A stretch of 64,000 bases of DNA from Wenzhouxiangella sp. XN24 (GTDB taxonomy: Bacteria; Pseudomonadota; Gammaproteobacteria; Steroidobacterales; XN24), in assembly GCF_011064545.1 (NCBI RefSeq), contig NZ_JAAMFG010000017.1:1-64000 (forward strand). Direction: 5' to 3'. Position 1 is the first letter of the stretch; the number at the start of each line of letters is the position of its first letter. Below are positions 52,437 to 60,933 of this stretch, piece by piece. The translations under genes and the position numbers were made by a program. Below the pieces are notes generated by a model. The model did no database searches. It worked only from the letters and a program-made list of their open reading frames with translations, and was not told where the DNA came from.

Positions 52437-53384
52437 TCAGCCGGGGATGTCCGCCTCCAGTTGCTCGGATTTCCCCTTGCGGATGACCGTCATCACCAGG
52501 CGCTCGCCGGGCGCATAGGAACGCAGGATCCGCACCACGTGGCCCGGATCGGCCGGCTTGCGCCCCGCGATATCCACGATGACGTCGCCGTCCTGCAGGC
52601 CCAGCACGGGGTCGGACGGCGCGCGCACCACCAGCACGCCCTCGCTGGCGGAGAAATACTCGCCCAGGGTCGGCGTCAGCTCCACCAGCTCCATGTCGCC
52701 CCAGCCCGCGGTGATGAACCGGTGCATGAATGCGGGGGGGCGCGGCGCGTCCGGAGGTGTCGGGAATCCAAAGCCGTCGGACGACCAGCCGAACAGCCGG
52801 GCCGTCCAGGGACGGATCTCGACTGCCGCCGTGGCGACCTCGTCGGCGCGCCGATAGCGAAGCTCGAGTTCGTCGCCCGCTTCACTGCGATCCAGCGCCG
52901 CCAGCAGCTTGTCCGTCGGCGAGGTGTCGGCGGTCCAGTCCAGCTCGGTGTCGCCGATCGCCAGCAGGACGTCGCCGCTGCGAATACCCGCCTCCTCAGC
53001 AGGTCCGCCCGGCGTCACGCCGAGCACCTGGACGCCCGCCGCGCGAGCCTCGCCCGGTTCGCCCTCGCCGACCGTCTCGGTCGGGCCGATGCTGACGCCG
53101 AGCATCATGCGCCGCGGGGCGCGCAGCAACTCCCGGATCTCCACGCTGCTTTCGCCCACCGCCTGCGCGGTCAGTTCCGCGATCTCGCGCGCAGCGGCCT
53201 CGAGGCGCGCGCGGGCCTCGCGGAAGCGGGCATCCGCCTCGGCATCGGGCGGCACGACGACTTCCACTTCGACGTCGACTTCCGGCGCGGGCGCGCGATC
53301 CTCCGGCTCGGCGATGGCGTACGGACCGCCCAGCGCAAAGATCATCAGCATCACCAGCGCACTGCCATGGAACAGGTTTCTCAT
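52437..53384 (-). CDS. Exported protein with two PDZ-type domains, no protease domain
   Basis: From ATG 53384 (AGGAG 7 bp upstream) the product has 315 residues. A signal peptide is followed by an acidic stretch (EVDVEVEVVVPPDAEADA) and a helix. PDZ 1 is at about residues 90-190 (GVTPGGPAEEAGIRSGDVLLAIGD) and PDZ 2 at about 225-310 (DPVLGLQDGDVIVDIAGRKPADPGHVVRILRSY). There is no DegP-type catalytic triad. It is 35 bp after the anti-sigma gene, so it is likely in the same ECF operon and may sense or bridge envelope proteins. Confidence 0.8.
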   Translation of the reverse strand: MRNLFHGSALVMLMIFALGGPYAIAEPEDRAPAPEVDVEVEVVVPPDAEADARFREARARLEAAAREIAELTAQAVGESSVEIRELLRAPRRMMLGVSIGPTETVGEGEPGEARAAGVQVLGVTPGGPAEEAGIRSGDVLLAIGDTELDWTADTSPTDKLLAALDRSEAGDELELRYRRADEVATAAVEIRPWTARLFGWSSDGFGFPTPPDAPRPPAFMHRFITAGWGDMELVELTPTLGEYFSASEGVLVVRAPSDPVLGLQDGDVIVDIAGRKPADPGHVVRILRSYAPGERLVMTVIRKGKSEQLEADIPG

Positions 53385-53419
53385 CGGGCTTCTCCTTCGA
53401 TCGGCGGGGCGTTCGCCCC

Positions 53420-54064
53420 TCAATAGGTTTCGGCGAGTTCGGCATAGCGGACCTGCATCAGCGCATCCATCAATCCGACGCGCTGGCGCCACAGCGTCAC
53501 TTCCCGCTCCGGAGGAAGGCCCTGGCGGTTCAACTCGGCGTCGATCCGCAGGAGACCATCCTCCAGTTCCGCGACGGTGAGCGCCGTGCTGGCGCGGGTC
53601 ACGCGGGGCGCCGCCGGCAGGGCGCGCAACGCGGCCTCCAGCTCGCGCGAGGCATGGACGAGCGCCGTCGCGCGCCCGCCCGGGACGGAGTTCGACGGCG
53701 CCGGCGTGGACGCGACCAGGTCGGTGGTCGTGCCGGGCGCCGGACGATCAGCCGGGTCGTGGTCGACGATCCAGAGCAGTGACAGTGCCAGGGTGATGCT
53801 GGCCGCCATCGCCAGCCAGGACCACGCCGCATGGCGCGCGGACCGCACCGGTTGTTCCGGACCCGAGGCCAGCCGCGCCGCGACCGCGTCCCACGACGCG
53901 ACGGGGGGCGCGACCTCGGGCAAGCCGCGCAGCCGTTCCCGCATCTCGACGAGCTCTTCGAGCTCCTGCCGGCACGCCGGACAGGCCCGGACGTGCGCGG
54001 CGGTCAACTCCGCCACCGGCGCGCCATCGCGCAGGTTCAGCAGCTGTTCGGTTGTCGCATGCAT
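53420..54064 (-). CDS. Anti-sigma factor with zinc-binding ZAS motif
   Basis: From ATG 54064 the product has 214 residues. The N-terminal zinc anti-sigma motif is HVRACPAC (His24, Cys28, Cys31). One membrane helix follows (about residues 83-102), then a periplasmic part of ~110 residues. It should hold the co-encoded sigma factor at the membrane. It starts 28 bp inside the sigma gene, a tight pair. Confidence 0.85.
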   Translation of the reverse strand: MHATTEQLLNLRDGAPVAELTAAHVRACPACRQELEELVEMRERLRGLPEVAPPVASWDAVAARLASGPEQPVRSARHAAWSWLAMAASITLALSLLWIVDHDPADRPAPGTTTDLVASTPAPSNSVPGGRATALVHASRELEAALRALPAAPRVTRASTALTVAELEDGLLRIDAELNRQGLPPEREVTLWRQRVGLMDALMQVRYAELAETY

Positions 54065-54636
54065 GGTTGCACCTCTTCGTCTTCGGCCAGCAGGGCGCGC
54101 AATTGCCGGTGAGCGCGCGCGAGCCGGGACTTGGAAAAACTGATGCTCTTGCCCATCAGGGCGGCGATCTCCTCGTGGCTGAATCCCTCGACGTCGTAGA
54201 GCCAGACCACGGCGCGCGCCGCAGGCGTCAGCATGGCGAGTGCCCGGGCCAGGCCCTCCTGGTCGGCGACGCCGACGGCGACGTCGCCCTGGGTGGATCC
54301 CGCCATGGCCGGGTCTTCGGCCTCGTCGTCCGCGAAGCGCCGTCCCTTGCGATGCCATGCACTGCGCAGGTGCGCCAACGCCTTGTTGGTGGCAATGCGT
54401 TTCACCCACCCGCCGAAAGCGGCGTCCTCGCGGAATCCGGCCACGTTCCGGATAATCTCGATGCAGGTGTCCTGCAGGACTTCCTCGGCCTGCGCCGGGT
54501 CGTCGAGGATCCGGCTGGCCAGGGTGAACACGGGTCGCGCGTAACCCCGGTACAGAACTTCGTGCGCCTGCATGTCGCCGCGCCGCGCCCGTTCGAGTAG
54601 CGCCGGGTCAGGTGTGCAATCGGAGAATCCCGCCAC
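54037..54636 (-). CDS. ECF-family RNA polymerase sigma factor
   Basis: From GTG 54636 (GGAG 5 bp upstream) the product has 199 residues. Region 2 is YRGYARPVFTLASRILDDPAQAEEVLQDTCIEI... with FGGWVKRIATNKALAHLR; region 4 is LTPAARAVVWLYDVEGFSHEEIAALMGKSISFSKSRLARAHRQLR. It is an RpoE-like extracytoplasmic stress sigma factor. Starts further upstream would run into tRNA-Leu and are rejected. Sigma, anti-sigma and PDZ gene form one unit that may read into queA. Confidence 0.9.
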   Translation of the reverse strand: MAGFSDCTPDPALLERARRGDMQAHEVLYRGYARPVFTLASRILDDPAQAEEVLQDTCIEIIRNVAGFREDAAFGGWVKRIATNKALAHLRSAWHRKGRRFADDEAEDPAMAGSTQGDVAVGVADQEGLARALAMLTPAARAVVWLYDVEGFSHEEIAALMGKSISFSKSRLARAHRQLRALLAEDEEVQPCMRQPNSC

Positions 54637-54761
54637 TCTGGCTCCGGAAGACGAGTGATCCTGCTGTTCAGATGCCGCAAAACCCCGAAAGGTCGCAGTA
54701 TCCACCTCGGGGTGGACCAATGGTAAGCTTCGCCGCTGCGGGCGGCCCTGCCTCCCCGCAA

Positions 54762-54848
54762 GCCCGGGTGGCGGAACTGGTAGACGCAGCGGACTCAAAA
54801 TCCGCCGATGGTGACATCGTGCGAGTTCGACTCTCGCCCCGGGCACCA
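54762..54848 (+). tRNA. tRNA-Leu (anticodon CAA)
   Basis: An 87-nt gene with the encoded CCA end. Acceptor arms GCCCGGG and CCCGGGC pair with discriminator A. The D-arm (TGGCGGAACTGGTAGACGCA) is typical, and the anticodon loop CTCAAAA has CAA at 54796-54798. A long variable arm (GATGGTGACATC) marks a class II tRNA, and the T-loop is GTTCGACTC. It reads UUG. It is divergent from the ECF sigma gene and is followed by the porin operon. Confidence 0.96.
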
Positions 54849-54881
54849 CTTCCTCGAAGATCGACGACGTTCGACGGTTCT

Positions 54882-54904
54882 TACGTATTGGTTGATACGT
54901 ATTG
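54882..54904 (+). repeat. Direct repeat of TACGTATTG upstream of the porin-feo operon
   Basis: The 9-mer TACGTATTG occurs at 54882-54890 and 54896-54904, five bases apart (14-bp period). Each copy contains the palindrome TACGTA. It lies 71-93 bp upstream of the porin start. It looks like a double operator but does not match the Fur consensus. Confidence 0.55.
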
Positions 54905-54974
54905 TCGAGCCGTCAGCTTCGTCGTACTGTTGCGAATACGAACTGTTCCTATTTGCAACAACGAGGGAGCCACC

Positions 54975-56321
54975 ATGGAATGGGGTTTGCCACAACGGAC
55001 TGACACGAAAACCCGCCCCGGGTGTCGGTCGAACCGGAAGCATTCGTCCGGAAAGAAGACTGTACTGGCCCTGGCGCTGGGCATGAGCGCCACCTGCTGG
55101 ATGGCCGGAGCCCAGGCGCAAGCGCCCGGGACCGACATCCCGTTATCCGAACGCCTCAGGCTGACGGGCGACTGGAACGGGCTGCGCAGCGACTGGGCGG
55201 ACCGGGGGATCGAGATCGACCTGGCGCACACGGGTGACGTGATCGCCGTGACAGACGGCGGCGAAGCACGCAGCACGTACTTCTCCGGGCTCGTGGAAGC
55301 CGGCGTCTCGATCGATGCCGAGCGGCTGTTCGGCTGGTCCAGCACGCAGATCTTCGTGCTGGGGATCGGCACTTTCGGGCGCGATCCGGGCGACGGCGCA
55401 GGCAGCGCTCACGCCCCCAGCAACCTGGCCAACGTCGAGACCGCGAAACTCCTCGAGGCGTGGGTCGAGCGCTCCTTCTTCGACGACCGGCTTGCGATCC
55501 TCGGCGGGCTCTACGGGGCCGACGCCGAGTTCGACGTCAAGGAAACCGCCGGCGTGTTCATCAACGGCGGCTTCGGCACCGGCCTGGACCTGTCGGAGAC
55601 CGGCCTCAACGGGCCTTGCGTCTATCCCACGACATGCCTCGGCCTGCGGGCGAGATTCCAGGCCACCGATGAACACTACGTGCAGGCGGCCGTGCTCGAC
55701 GGCGTCGCCGGCGACCCCGATGACCCGAAGGGCACACAGATCATTCTCGGCGACGACGACGGGCTGTTGTTTCTCGCCGAAGCGGGATTCCAGCGGAGTG
55801 GCGACGAAGGGCGCTTCCTGCGCGCGGCGCTCGGCGCCTGGCACTACACGACGGACTTCGACGACCTGCTCGCCACCGATGCGCAGGGTGAGCCGCGACG
55901 CCGCCAGGGCACCCAGGGTATCTACGGGTTGCTGGAAGGCGCCCTGTACACCGAACCCGGCCAGTTCACCCAGGGCCTCAGCGGCTTCCTGAGGCTCGGC
56001 CTGGCCGACGAAGACGTGAACCAGTTCGGCTACTATGCGGGGGGTGGTCTCGTATACACCGGCCCGTTCACGGGACGCGACGAGGACGTGCTCGGCCTCG
56101 GCGTTTCGGCGGCCTTCAACGGGGACAGCTTCGAGACGGCCCAGGAGGCCGCGGGCGCCCCGGTGGACAGCCGGGAGATCGCCTTCGAGCTGACATACTG
56201 GATTCCGGTATTGCCCTGGCTGAGCGTGCAGTTCGACGCCCAGTACATCAAGAATCCATCGACCGATCCCATGCTGGATGACGCGACCCTCGTCGGCCTG
56301 CGTTACCAGGTCACATTCTGA
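54975..56321 (+). CDS. OprB-type carbohydrate-selective porin homologue
   Basis: From ATG 54975 (GAGGGAG upstream) the product has 448 residues. The N-terminus has a long charged part and then a signal peptide ending AGAQA. The mature start RLTGDWNGLRSDWADRGIEIDLAHTGD is the OprB hallmark. The rest is strand-rich, ending GLRYQVTF. OprB porins let sugars and other small solutes across the outer membrane. It is 10 bp ahead of the cytochrome gene and so heads the feo operon, an unusual place for such a porin. Confidence 0.85.
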   Translation: MEWGLPQRTDTKTRPGCRSNRKHSSGKKTVLALALGMSATCWMAGAQAQAPGTDIPLSERLRLTGDWNGLRSDWADRGIEIDLAHTGDVIAVTDGGEARSTYFSGLVEAGVSIDAERLFGWSSTQIFVLGIGTFGRDPGDGAGSAHAPSNLANVETAKLLEAWVERSFFDDRLAILGGLYGADAEFDVKETAGVFINGGFGTGLDLSETGLNGPCVYPTTCLGLRARFQATDEHYVQAAVLDGVAGDPDDPKGTQIILGDDDGLLFLAEAGFQRSGDEGRFLRAALGAWHYTTDFDDLLATDAQGEPRRRQGTQGIYGLLEGALYTEPGQFTQGLSGFLRLGLADEDVNQFGYYAGGGLVYTGPFTGRDEDVLGLGVSAAFNGDSFETAQEAAGAPVDSREIAFELTYWIPVLPWLSVQFDAQYIKNPSTDPMLDDATLVGLRYQVTF

Positions 56322-56331
56322 GGACGTTGCC

Positions 56332-56913
56332 ATGACCTTCCTGAAACCAGCCTCTCGCCGCCTCGGCCTTGTCGGCCTGCTGCTGCTGTCGGGCGGATGG
56401 GGTTGCACGACCGGCCCGGAGCCGGCGGCCACCACATCCGCTGCGGACGCGACCCGGCAAGCCGCGAGCGCCCTCGACTGCCCGCAGAGCCGCCAGACGG
56501 AGCAGGCGCCCGACACCTACCTGGCGTTGACCAATCCGCTTCCCGCGAGCGAACAGAACATCGCCCGCGGTCGGATGCTTTATGAAGCGCCACGGACCCC
56601 CACCTCGTGCGCTACGTGCCACGGCGACGATGGTCGCGGCGGCCCTGCCGGTGAGGGACTCGTGCCGCCGCCGCGGAACCTCGCCTGCGCGGAAACCATG
56701 AACCCGCTCCCCGACGGGCAGCTGTACTGGGTCATCGAGCGCGGCTCGGGCGTGTTCCACGACCCCGCCACCCAGGGCGCCCAGCAGATCGAGCGTCCCG
56801 GCCGTCGCAGCGCAACCTCGATGCAGCCCTTCGGCGAGCAGCTCAGCGAGACCGAGATCTGGCAGCTCGTGACCTACATGCGCACCCTGGCGGAGCAGTC
56901 CGATGAACGATAA
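56332..56913 (+). CDS. Lipoprotein c-type cytochrome
   Basis: 193 residues. A signal peptide ends GGWGC (possible lipid Cys); a single CXXCH haem site (SCATCHGDD) lies near residue 95. A later Met in SMQPFG is the likely sixth ligand, and EIWQLVTYMRTL is the last helix of class I cytochromes. It probably carries electrons at the periplasmic side of a membrane. The feoA start overlaps its end by 11 bp, so it is part of the iron-uptake transcript. Confidence 0.85.
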   Translation: MTFLKPASRRLGLVGLLLLSGGWGCTTGPEPAATTSAADATRQAASALDCPQSRQTEQAPDTYLALTNPLPASEQNIARGRMLYEAPRTPTSCATCHGDDGRGGPAGEGLVPPPRNLACAETMNPLPDGQLYWVIERGSGVFHDPATQGAQQIERPGRRSATSMQPFGEQLSETEIWQLVTYMRTLAEQSDER

Positions 56914-57151
56914 GCACGCCATGACGCTCGGCGACCTGCAGACCGGCGACCGCGTCCGTATCACGGGCTTCACCGGCGCCTCGGCATCCTACCGGCGCAA
57001 GCTGCTGGCCATGGGCCTGACACCCGGTGCCGAGCTCAGCGTCACCCGTCTCGCCCCGATGGGCGACCCGGTGGAAATCTCCGTGCGCGGCTTTTCCATG
57101 TCGCTGCGCCGCGGCGAGGCCGCCGCCGTACTCGTGGAGAAACTCTCATGA
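56903..57151 (+). CDS. feoA: Ferrous iron transport protein FeoA
   Basis: 82 residues, an SH3-like small cytoplasmic protein with DLQTGDRVRITGF, YRRKLLAMGLTPGAELSV and GDPVEISVRGFSMSLRRGEA. It binds FeoB and assists Fe2+ uptake. It overlaps the cytochrome (11 bp) and feoB (4 bp). Confidence 0.96.
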   Translation: MNDKHAMTLGDLQTGDRVRITGFTGASASYRRKLLAMGLTPGAELSVTRLAPMGDPVEISVRGFSMSLRRGEAAAVLVEKLS

Positions 57152-59484
57152 AAGATCTTTACACCCTTGGATTGATCGGCAATCCGAACTGCGGCAAGAC
57201 CACGCTGTTCAACACGCTGACCGGCTCGAAACAGCGCGTCGGCAACTGGCCCGGCGTGACGGTGGAGAAGAAGATCGGCGAATTCCGCCACGCGGACAAA
57301 CGCTTCGAGGTGGTCGATTTGCCGGGCACCTACTCCATCGACGTGGTGGACCAGGAAATCTCGCTGGACGAGAAAATCGCGCGCGATTTCATCCACGCCA
57401 ACGAAGTGGACCTGATGATCAACGTCGTGGATGCGTCGAACCTGGAACGCAACCTCTACCTCACGACGCAACTCGCCGAGATGCGCCTGCCGCTGCTAGT
57501 GGTGCTCAACATGAGCGACGTCGCGGAGAACAAGGGCGTGCGCATCGATCCCGCCGCCCTGTCGCAGCGGCTCGGTTGCCCCGTCGTGGCGGTGATCGCC
57601 ACGAGCGGATCGGGCATGGCGGAACTCAAGGAGGCCATCACCGCGAGTGTCGCCAGCGCGCAGCGCCCGTCCCTGGAGGTGCCGTACGACGAACGACTTG
57701 CACCGGTGCGCCAGGCGCTGGCGGACCGGCTCGCGCCGGCGGCCGAGAGCACCGGCGTGTCGCCCTACTGGCTGGCCGTTCAATTGCTCGAGGGCGATCC
57801 GCTCGCGCGCCGCGTCGCGGGTCCGGAACTCACGGCCGAGGCGCAGCGCCATGCCGACGAACTGGGCTCCGACCTCGACATCCTGATCGCGGACGCGCGC
57901 TACGGTCTCGCAAATAATATCGTCCGCGAGGCCGTGAGCATCAGCGGTCGAGTCGCCAGCAACCTCACCCAGGCGATCGACCGCGTCGTGCTGAACCGGA
58001 TTCTCGGCATCCCGATTTTCCTGTTCATGATGTACCTGATGTTCATGTTCACCATCAACATCGGCAGCGCCTTCATCGATTTCTTCGACCAGGCGGTAGG
58101 CCTCGTGGCGATCGACGGCTTCGCGGCGCTATTGAACGGCATCGGCAGTCCCGAGTGGGCCACCGTACTGCTCGCCAACGGCCTCGGCGGCGGCATCCAG
58201 ACGGTCGCCACATTCATCCCGATCATCGCCTTCCTGTTCTTTTTCCTGTCCATCCTGGAAGACTCGGGCTACATGGCGCGCGCCGCGTTCGTCATGGATC
58301 GCTTCATGCGCTGGATCGGCCTGCCGGGCAAGTCCTTCGTCCCACTGATCGTGGGCTTCGGCTGCAACGTGCCGGCCATCATGGCGACGCGCACGCTCGA
58401 ACACCGGCGCGACCGCCTGCTGACCATCGCGATGGCGCCGTTCATGTCGTGCGGCGCCCGCCTCCCGGTGTACGTGTTGTTCGCCGCGGCGTTTTTTCCG
58501 CACGGCGCACAGAACGTCGTCTTCGGGCTCTACATGATCGGCATCGCCGTGGCGGTGGCGACGGGACTGGCGTTGAAGAACACGGTACTCAGGGGCGAAT
58601 CGGCGCCGTTCATCATGGAACTGCCGCCGTACCACGTGCCAAAAGCCAAGGGACTGTTGATCCACACGTGGGACCGCCTGAAGAGCTTCATCGTGCGGGC
58701 CGGCCGGGTGATCGTGCCGATGGTCCTGGTTCTGAACGTGCTTAACTCCGTCGGCACGGACGGCACCTTCAACCACGAGGACAGCGAGTCCTCGGTCCTC
58801 GCGGAGATCGGCCGCACCGTGGCGCCCGCCTTCGGTCCCATGGGGCTGGACGAGGAGAACTGGCCGGCCGCCGTCGGCATCTTCACCGGGATCCTGGCCA
58901 AGGAAGCGGTCGTCGGCACCCTGGACGCGACCTACAGCGCGCTGGCCGCCGCCGATGCGGCAGCCGACGGCGTTGCTGAGGCAGCGGAAGAGGGTCCTGG
59001 GTTCGCCGCCGGCATGCTCGAGGCGCTGGCGACGATTCCTGCCAACCTGGGCGACGCACTCGGCACCTGGACAGACCCGCTCGGCATCGGCGTCGGTGAC
59101 CTGAGCGATGCCGCCACCGCGGCCGAGGCGCAGGAGGTCGCAAGCGCGACGTTCGGCGCCATGGCGCTGCGCTTCGACGGCACGGCAGGGGCCTTCGCCT
59201 ACCTGCTGTTCATCCTGCTGTACTTCCCCTGCGCGGCCGCCATCGCAGCGGTTTACCAGGAATCAGGAGGCCGCTGGGCCATGTTCGTCGCCCTGTGGAC
59301 GACCGGCCTCGGCTATGGCCTGGCCACCGTCTACTACCAGGCGGCCATCTTCTCGCGCCATCCGGCAAGCTCGACGGCCTGGATCGTCGGCGTGCTCGCG
59401 GCGCTCGCTGCAACCATCTTCGTGCTGCGCTGGCAGAGTCGGGGACTGTCGTCTCCCGCCGTGCCCGCGCGCCAGCAAACCTGA
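57148..59484 (+). CDS. feoB: Ferrous iron transport protein FeoB
   Basis: 778 residues. The N-terminal G domain has GNPNCGKTT (residues 10-18), DLPGTYS and NMSD; a GDI helical region follows, then 11 or so membrane helices (GFGCNVPAIMATRTLE and SCGARLPVYVLFA are the conserved Gate segments). A loop of about 70 Ala/Asp/Gly-rich residues before the last helices matches the insertion in gammaproteobacterial FeoB. It imports Fe2+ across the inner membrane. Confidence 0.97.
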   Translation: MKDLYTLGLIGNPNCGKTTLFNTLTGSKQRVGNWPGVTVEKKIGEFRHADKRFEVVDLPGTYSIDVVDQEISLDEKIARDFIHANEVDLMINVVDASNLERNLYLTTQLAEMRLPLLVVLNMSDVAENKGVRIDPAALSQRLGCPVVAVIATSGSGMAELKEAITASVASAQRPSLEVPYDERLAPVRQALADRLAPAAESTGVSPYWLAVQLLEGDPLARRVAGPELTAEAQRHADELGSDLDILIADARYGLANNIVREAVSISGRVASNLTQAIDRVVLNRILGIPIFLFMMYLMFMFTINIGSAFIDFFDQAVGLVAIDGFAALLNGIGSPEWATVLLANGLGGGIQTVATFIPIIAFLFFFLSILEDSGYMARAAFVMDRFMRWIGLPGKSFVPLIVGFGCNVPAIMATRTLEHRRDRLLTIAMAPFMSCGARLPVYVLFAAAFFPHGAQNVVFGLYMIGIAVAVATGLALKNTVLRGESAPFIMELPPYHVPKAKGLLIHTWDRLKSFIVRAGRVIVPMVLVLNVLNSVGTDGTFNHEDSESSVLAEIGRTVAPAFGPMGLDEENWPAAVGIFTGILAKEAVVGTLDATYSALAAADAAADGVAEAAEEGPGFAAGMLEALATIPANLGDALGTWTDPLGIGVGDLSDAATAAEAQEVASATFGAMALRFDGTAGAFAYLLFILLYFPCAAAIAAVYQESGGRWAMFVALWTTGLGYGLATVYYQAAIFSRHPASSTAWIVGVLAALAATIFVLRWQSRGLSSPAVPARQQT

Positions 59485-59493
59485 GGACGCATC

Positions 59494-59724
59494 ATGATCC
59501 TTACTCGTCTCCATGATTACCTGCAGATGCACGGACGTGCCAACGTCGCGGATCTTGCGCATCACCTGCAAGCCTCCCCGGCCGCGGTCGAAGGCATGCT
59601 GGAAGCGCTCGAGCGCAAGGGCGTCGTGCGCAAGACCGACCTGACCGATGGCTGCGGAGCGTGCAGCAAATGCGGCCCTGAAGCGATGAACTTTTACGAG
59701 TGGACCGGGGAACGCTCGACCTGA
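59494..59724 (+). CDS. feoC: Ferrous iron transport protein FeoC
   Basis: 76 residues: a winged helix (LHDYLQMHGRANVADLAHHL, VEGMLEALERKGVVRK) with the cysteine cluster CGACSKC in the wing, which may bind an Fe-S cluster. FeoC binds FeoB and may protect it or sense oxygen. It is 9 bp after feoB and closes the operon. Confidence 0.93.
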   Translation: MILTRLHDYLQMHGRANVADLAHHLQASPAAVEGMLEALERKGVVRKTDLTDGCGACSKCGPEAMNFYEWTGERST

Positions 59725-59775
59725 TCGCGCCGCAAGCCGCTCCGGCCGGGTGAACCGGCAGGGTGACCGTGGTTC

Positions 59776-59834
59776 GAGGGGGGCGCTGGCAGCACCGGCC
59801 GCCGCGAGGCAGAATAGCGCCCCCCTCGTTTTTT
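59776..59834 (+). terminator. Rho-independent terminator after feoC, next to the NUDIX start
   Basis: CGAGGGGGGCGCT (59776-59788) pairs with AGCGCCCCCTCG (59817-59828), about 12 bp with one G bulge, followed by six T (59829-59834). The loop is long (28 nt). It ends 9 bp before the ATG of the NUDIX gene. Confidence 0.7.
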
Positions 59835-59843
59835 CGGTAAACC

Positions 59844-60386
59844 ATGAACTTCTGCAGCGCCTGCGGGCACACCGTGGAACTTCGCATCCCGGCCGGTGAT
59901 TCATTCACCCGCTACGTGTGTCCATCCTGCGGCAAGGTCCATTACCAGAATCCATTGCTCGTCGTGGGCTGCGTGCCCGAATGGAACGACCAGGTCCTGT
60001 TGTGCCGCCGCGCCATCGAACCTCGACGCGGTTACTGGACCATCCCAGCCGGCTTCATGGAGAACGACGAGACGCTCGCCGAGGGCGCCGCACGCGAGAC
60101 CATGGAAGAAGCCATGGCCCGCGTCGAGATCCAGGACATGTTCGCGGTCGTGGACGTGGTGCACGCCCGCCAGGTGCATGTCATGTTTCGCGCGAGATTG
60201 CTGGACGGCCGGTTCGGCGCGGGCGCCGAGAGCCTCGAGGTCGCGCTTTTCGATCCCGGGGACATTCCATGGGATGAGATCGCCTTCCTGTCGGTCCGTT
60301 TCGCGCTGGAAAAATTCCTCGAGGACCGGGCCGCCGGCGTCGTGCGGCTGCATACGACCGCCCTGGAGCGGCGCGGGGGCGGCTGA
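59844..60386 (+). CDS. NUDIX hydrolase with N-terminal zinc ribbon
   Basis: 180 residues. A CXXC...CXXC ribbon (Cys4, Cys7, Cys26, Cys29) precedes the NUDIX fold. The NUDIX box runs from Gly70 to about 92 ([21 protein letters not shown]), with all key residues G, E, RE and EE. Ribbon plus NUDIX resembles NudC/NADH-pyrophosphatase-like and ADP-ribose hydrolases; the substrate is not known. The start codon sits right after the terminator T-run, so its own promoter is unclear. Confidence 0.88.
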   Translation: MNFCSACGHTVELRIPAGDSFTRYVCPSCGKVHYQNPLLVVGCVPEWNDQVLLCRRAIEPRRGYWTIPAGFMENDETLAEGAARETMEEAMARVEIQDMFAVVDVVHARQVHVMFRARLLDGRFGAGAESLEVALFDPGDIPWDEIAFLSVRFALEKFLEDRAAGVVRLHTTALERRGGG

Positions 60387-60505
60387 GTCGACTCGCGGCT
60401 GCCCGGATGACCCCGGCTGCGAACGAACCAACCGGAACGCCCTGTGGCACAATATCGGCGCGGTTCCCCTGCGCCTCGCAGATTCAATTCGGAGTTACGA
60501 TCACC

Positions 60506-60829
60506 ATGACTTTCGTCGTCACAGAAAATTGCATCAAGTGCAAATACATGGACTGTGTCGAGGTCTGCCCTGTGGACTGTTTCCACGAAGGCCCGAACTT
60601 CCTGGTCATCGATCCCGAAGAATGCATCGACTGCACGCTGTGCGAACCGGAATGCCCCGCCGAGGCGATCTTCTCCGAGGAAGACCTGCCCGCCGCCCAG
60701 GCGCATTTCCTGGAGCTCAACAAGGAGCTGTCGGAGCAGTGGCCGGTGATCACCGAAAAAGGCGAGCCGCCTGCGGATGCCGAGGAATGGGACGGCAAGA
60801 CCGGCAAGCTCCAGCACCTGGAGCGCTGA
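60506..60829 (+). CDS. fdxA: 7-Fe ferredoxin FdxA
   Basis: From ATG 60506 (GGAG about 11 bp upstream) the product has 107 residues. Cys9, Cys17 and Cys50 fit the [3Fe-4S] cluster; Cys21, Cys40, Cys43 and Cys46 fit the [4Fe-4S] cluster. This is the Azotobacter FdI type. It transfers electrons in the cytoplasm. A perfect 11-bp hairpin follows its stop. Confidence 0.95.
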   Translation: MTFVVTENCIKCKYMDCVEVCPVDCFHEGPNFLVIDPEECIDCTLCEPECPAEAIFSEEDLPAAQAHFLELNKELSEQWPVITEKGEPPADAEEWDGKTGKLQHLER

Positions 60830-60835
60830 ACCGGC

Positions 60836-60866
60836 GGCGTACCCTGCCGCGCTGACAGGGTACGCC
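60836..60866 (+). terminator. Perfect 11-bp hairpin after fdxA
   Basis: GGCGTACCCTG (60836-60846), a 9-nt loop and CAGGGTACGCC (60856-60866). There is no T-run on either side. It lies between convergent fdxA and dsbC and may end both or protect mRNA ends. Confidence 0.5.
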
Positions 60867-60933
60867 TGGTCGATACCGGGCCAGGGGCCAGGAGCCAGGG
60901 CCAGGGACCCGTGGCCGCGCGCTTCCTGCCGTG

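Noticed and set aside
54762-54848. tRNA-Leu as an integration site of a mobile element
   Set aside because: No integrase, no repeat of the tRNA 3' end and no foreign genes follow; the next genes form an ordinary operon.
54637-54849. N-terminal extension of the sigma factor
   Set aside because: It runs antisense through the tRNA gene; the GTG at 54636 with GGAG fits the domain start.
54612-54974. Upstream extension of the porin frame
   Set aside because: It crosses the tRNA-Leu gene; the ATG at 54975 has a ribosome site and opens the signal peptide region.
60878-60908. CCAGGG-type imperfect repeats between fdxA and dsbC
   Set aside because: Only three or four short imperfect units; no spacer structure, so not CRISPR and no clear role.
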